A stretch of 7,795 bases of DNA from CAZWDL01 sp964632995 (lineage in GTDB: Bacteria > Bacteroidota > Bacteroidia > Chitinophagales > Saprospiraceae). The stretch spans positions 1 to 7,795 of the forward strand of contig CAZWDL010000202.1 in the NCBI GenBank assembly GCA_964632995.1. The letters run 5' to 3'. The notes under the pieces were generated by a model. That model searched no databases. It saw nothing but the letters and a program-made list of their open reading frames with translations, and was not told the DNA's origin. Shown piece after piece: positions 6,227 through 7,795 of this stretch. Both the position numbers and the translations under genes were made by a program. Position 1 is the stretch's first letter. Each line of letters starts with the position of its first letter.

Positions 6227-7486
6227 ATGCGTCGATTTCCGATCCATCTTTTTCTTGCGCTGGGACTTTTGGCGGCCTGTGGCCAACAGAAAGAGAAAGC
6301 TCCCAGCCCGCCGCGGGGGACTGACGAAGTCTCAGCGCTCCCCCGCAACAGTTTTCCTTACCGCATCGAGATCAAATACGCACAATCGTTCGAGGTCCAG
6401 TATCGCGACAATTACAAGATTGTTCGCACGGGCGCCGAATTGCATTCCTGGAAGGGGGAGGAAGCTCGACCCTTGCGGGAGACCTTGGTGTTGGTCCAAC
6501 GAGGGACGCCGCACCCACCATTAGAGGAGGAACCGGCCGGCGCTTCTGTCATTGAGGTTCCGGTACGCACGGTGGCAGTCAATCATGAAAATACCGAAGT
6601 TTTTCTCCGGGAACTCGGCCTGACCGATCGCTTGGTTGCCGTGGGAGGCTTGGTCAGCTATGACGATTCCATTCGTCAGGCCGCCGCGGACGGCCGGTTA
6701 GGGAAAGTAAACTACAGCTGGCATCAACCGCCCAATTTGGAGGTAATGCTCGATCGGGATCCCGATCTTTTTCTCATGACGATTTCCAACCTGGATTTTG
6801 CGGAATCAATCGAAAAATGCCGGGCTTTGAATATCCCCACCGCGCCGGTACTGAACTGGTCAGAGGCGGATTACCTCGCTCGCGCCGAATGGATCAAGTA
6901 TTTCGCTTTGTTTTTTAACGCGGAACAAAGAGCCGAACAAGTTTTCAACCGGATCGAGCGTAGGATCGACTCGCTCAAACGGATAGTGACCGAACGGGTA
7001 GCGGAGCGGCCGACGATAGTATGGGGCTACTACGCCGGTAAGGACCGATGGATCATTCACCGCAACAGCGTAGCCTCACAGTTTTTGGAAGACGCCGGAC
7101 TGAATAATGTATTCGCCGATCCCGACGCGCCCTTTCGAAACAGTGGCGAGGAAATTTCATCCGAGTGGTTGCTCGAACAGGCAAAAGATGCCGAAAACTG
7201 GATTATCGGCGATGTACACTCCGCTGCGCTGCCGCCGGACCGCTTTATGCAATCCTTTCGGTCCTGGCGTAACGACCGGCTTTTTCACAACATGGTGCGC
7301 CGAAAGCCGGAAGTGAATGCCTTCGATTGGTACGGTACAGCCCCGGTGCGACCGGATATTGTCTTATCCGATCTTGTCCGACTTTTTCATCCGGAAATGT
7401 TACCTGAATATCGCCCCTACTTCCTGGGGCATTTCGACAAAGAGACGATGAAATTACCCCTCGAGAAATCTGATGAACTATACTAA
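6227..7486 (+). CDS. FecB/BtuF-type ABC transporter substrate-binding lipoprotein (first copy)
   Basis: A 419-residue lipoprotein. The signal sequence ends in the lipobox LAAC with Cys18, and a Pro/Lys/Glu-rich linker follows. Residues about 46-98 are the N-terminal module common in Bacteroidota members of this family (YAQSFEVQYRDNYKIV, Trp75, then LVLVQRGTP). Residues about 113-390 are a class III periplasmic-binding fold (PF01497-like): VRTVAVNHENTEVFLRELG, RLVAVGG, PNLEVMLDRDPDLFLM (169-184), a long connecting helix near 213-262, PTIVWGYYAGKDRWII, and the closing segment RPDIVLSDLVRLFHPE (375-390). Its role would be to capture the metal complex released by the receptor and present it to an inner-membrane ABC permease, which is not in the window. 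The ATG lies 12 bp after the receptor stop, so the two are very likely co-transcribed. Confidence 0.93.
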   Translation: MRRFPIHLFLALGLLAACGQQKEKAPSPPRGTDEVSALPRNSFPYRIEIKYAQSFEVQYRDNYKIVRTGAELHSWKGEEARPLRETLVLVQRGTPHPPLEEEPAGASVIEVPVRTVAVNHENTEVFLRELGLTDRLVAVGGLVSYDDSIRQAAADGRLGKVNYSWHQPPNLEVMLDRDPDLFLMTISNLDFAESIEKCRALNIPTAPVLNWSEADYLARAEWIKYFALFFNAEQRAEQVFNRIERRIDSLKRIVTERVAERPTIVWGYYAGKDRWIIHRNSVASQFLEDAGLNNVFADPDAPFRNSGEEISSEWLLEQAKDAENWIIGDVHSAALPPDRFMQSFRSWRNDRLFHNMVRRKPEVNAFDWYGTAPVRPDIVLSDLVRLFHPEMLPEYRPYFLGHFDKETMKLPLEKSDELY

Positions 7487-7489
7487 AGG

Positions 7490-7795
7490 ATGGTCTCAAT
7501 CAAAGCAATCTATTTTCCTTGGCTTATTTTATCCTGTTTCGCACTTCAGGGATGCGGTGGCGACGCCGGAGTGGAAAAAAGTGGAAATCCACAAGCCCTA
7601 TCCTCTTTCGAAGGATCCACCGGCATTTTCCCCGATACAGTCAAAGTCAGCCATGCCAAGAACTTCAGCGTCAGCTACCGGGAATATTATAAAGTTGTTC
7701 GCGTCAGCTCCACGCTTGGCGACTGGGAACAAAGCGGGGAAACTCGAGACTTGGAGGACGTGATGGTGCTCGTGCCGGAAGGCCAGTCGCCCCCG
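7490..7795 (+). CDS. Second FecB/BtuF-type substrate-binding lipoprotein, 5' part only
   Basis: An open frame of 102 codons runs from the ATG at 7490-7492 to the window edge, only 3 bp after the previous stop, so translation is probably coupled. Residues 1-22 are a lipoprotein signal (hydrophobic segment, lipobox LQGC, Cys22). Residues about 50-102 repeat the N-terminal module of the upstream protein: HAKNFSVSYREYYKVVR aligns with YAQSFEVQYRDNYKIVR, the Trp is conserved (Trp79 against Trp75), and VLVPEG aligns with VLVQRG. The PF01497-like fold is expected beyond the window. It is a tandem paralogue, already well diverged, suggesting two binding proteins with different ligands or one that modifies the other's function. 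The call rests on the signal peptide and the alignment to its neighbour, since the main domain is not visible. Confidence 0.88.
   Translation, partial: MVSIKAIYFPWLILSCFALQGCGGDAGVEKSGNPQALSSFEGSTGIFPDTVKVSHAKNFSVSYREYYKVVRVSSTLGDWEQSGETRDLEDVMVLVPEGQSPP

Noticed and set aside
7473..7763. A 96-codon plus-strand frame overlapping the end of the first binding lipoprotein
   Set aside because: It is out of frame with the second lipoprotein gene starting at 7490, which has a signal peptide and clear similarity to its neighbour.

Overview
The window looks like chromosomal DNA of a Bacteroidota bacterium, possibly a Saprospiraceae/Lewinella-like or Cytophagales member. The evidence is a TonB-dependent receptor with an N-terminal CarboxypepD_reg-like domain, FecB/BtuF-type substrate-binding lipoproteins with the Bacteroidota-style N-terminal extension, A-rich rather than Shine-Dalgarno translation starts, and a TAnnTTTG-type -7 promoter box. 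The lineage is inferred from gene style; no rRNA or other marker gene is present.

Left part (1-3066): bases 1-263 hold no confident gene, only a 9-bp inverted repeat and a probable remnant of a small Bacteroidota protein with a PGDVxVNGG-type tail. Three minus-strand genes follow: a GNAT N-acetyltransferase (264-746), a DUF1801 protein (781-1158) and an erythromycin-esterase-family lipoprotein (1240-3066). The acetyltransferase and esterase genes are AT-richer (roughly 40-43% GC in hand-counted lines) than the DUF1801 gene and the right-hand operon (roughly 50-60%), which suggests a mosaic accessory segment.

Right part (3276-7795): a divergently transcribed metal-handling locus. A short MerC-domain membrane protein (3276-3623, minus) faces a TonB-dependent receptor (3902-6214, plus). 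The receptor is followed 12 bp later by a FecB/BtuF-type lipoprotein (6227-7486) and, after only 3 bp, by a second paralogous lipoprotein (7490 to the window end, incomplete). The likely job is to pull a metal or metal chelate across the outer membrane, capture it on lipid-anchored binding proteins and pass it to an inner-membrane ABC permease expected beyond the right edge.

The main discovery is the 278-bp divergent intergenic region. It carries four copies of a 15-bp dyad, consensus TGCAWCWTTGTTGCA, with start-to-start spacing of 38, 55 and 38 bp, so the array is mirror-symmetric about position 3795.5. The outer copies abut or overlap candidate -7 boxes of the two divergent promoters, and the inner copies cover the expected -33 positions. 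The 7-1-7 geometry is that of Fur-superfamily operators, although the half-site differs from the classical Fur box. This looks like an undescribed metal-responsive control region co-regulating MerC, receptor and binding proteins.
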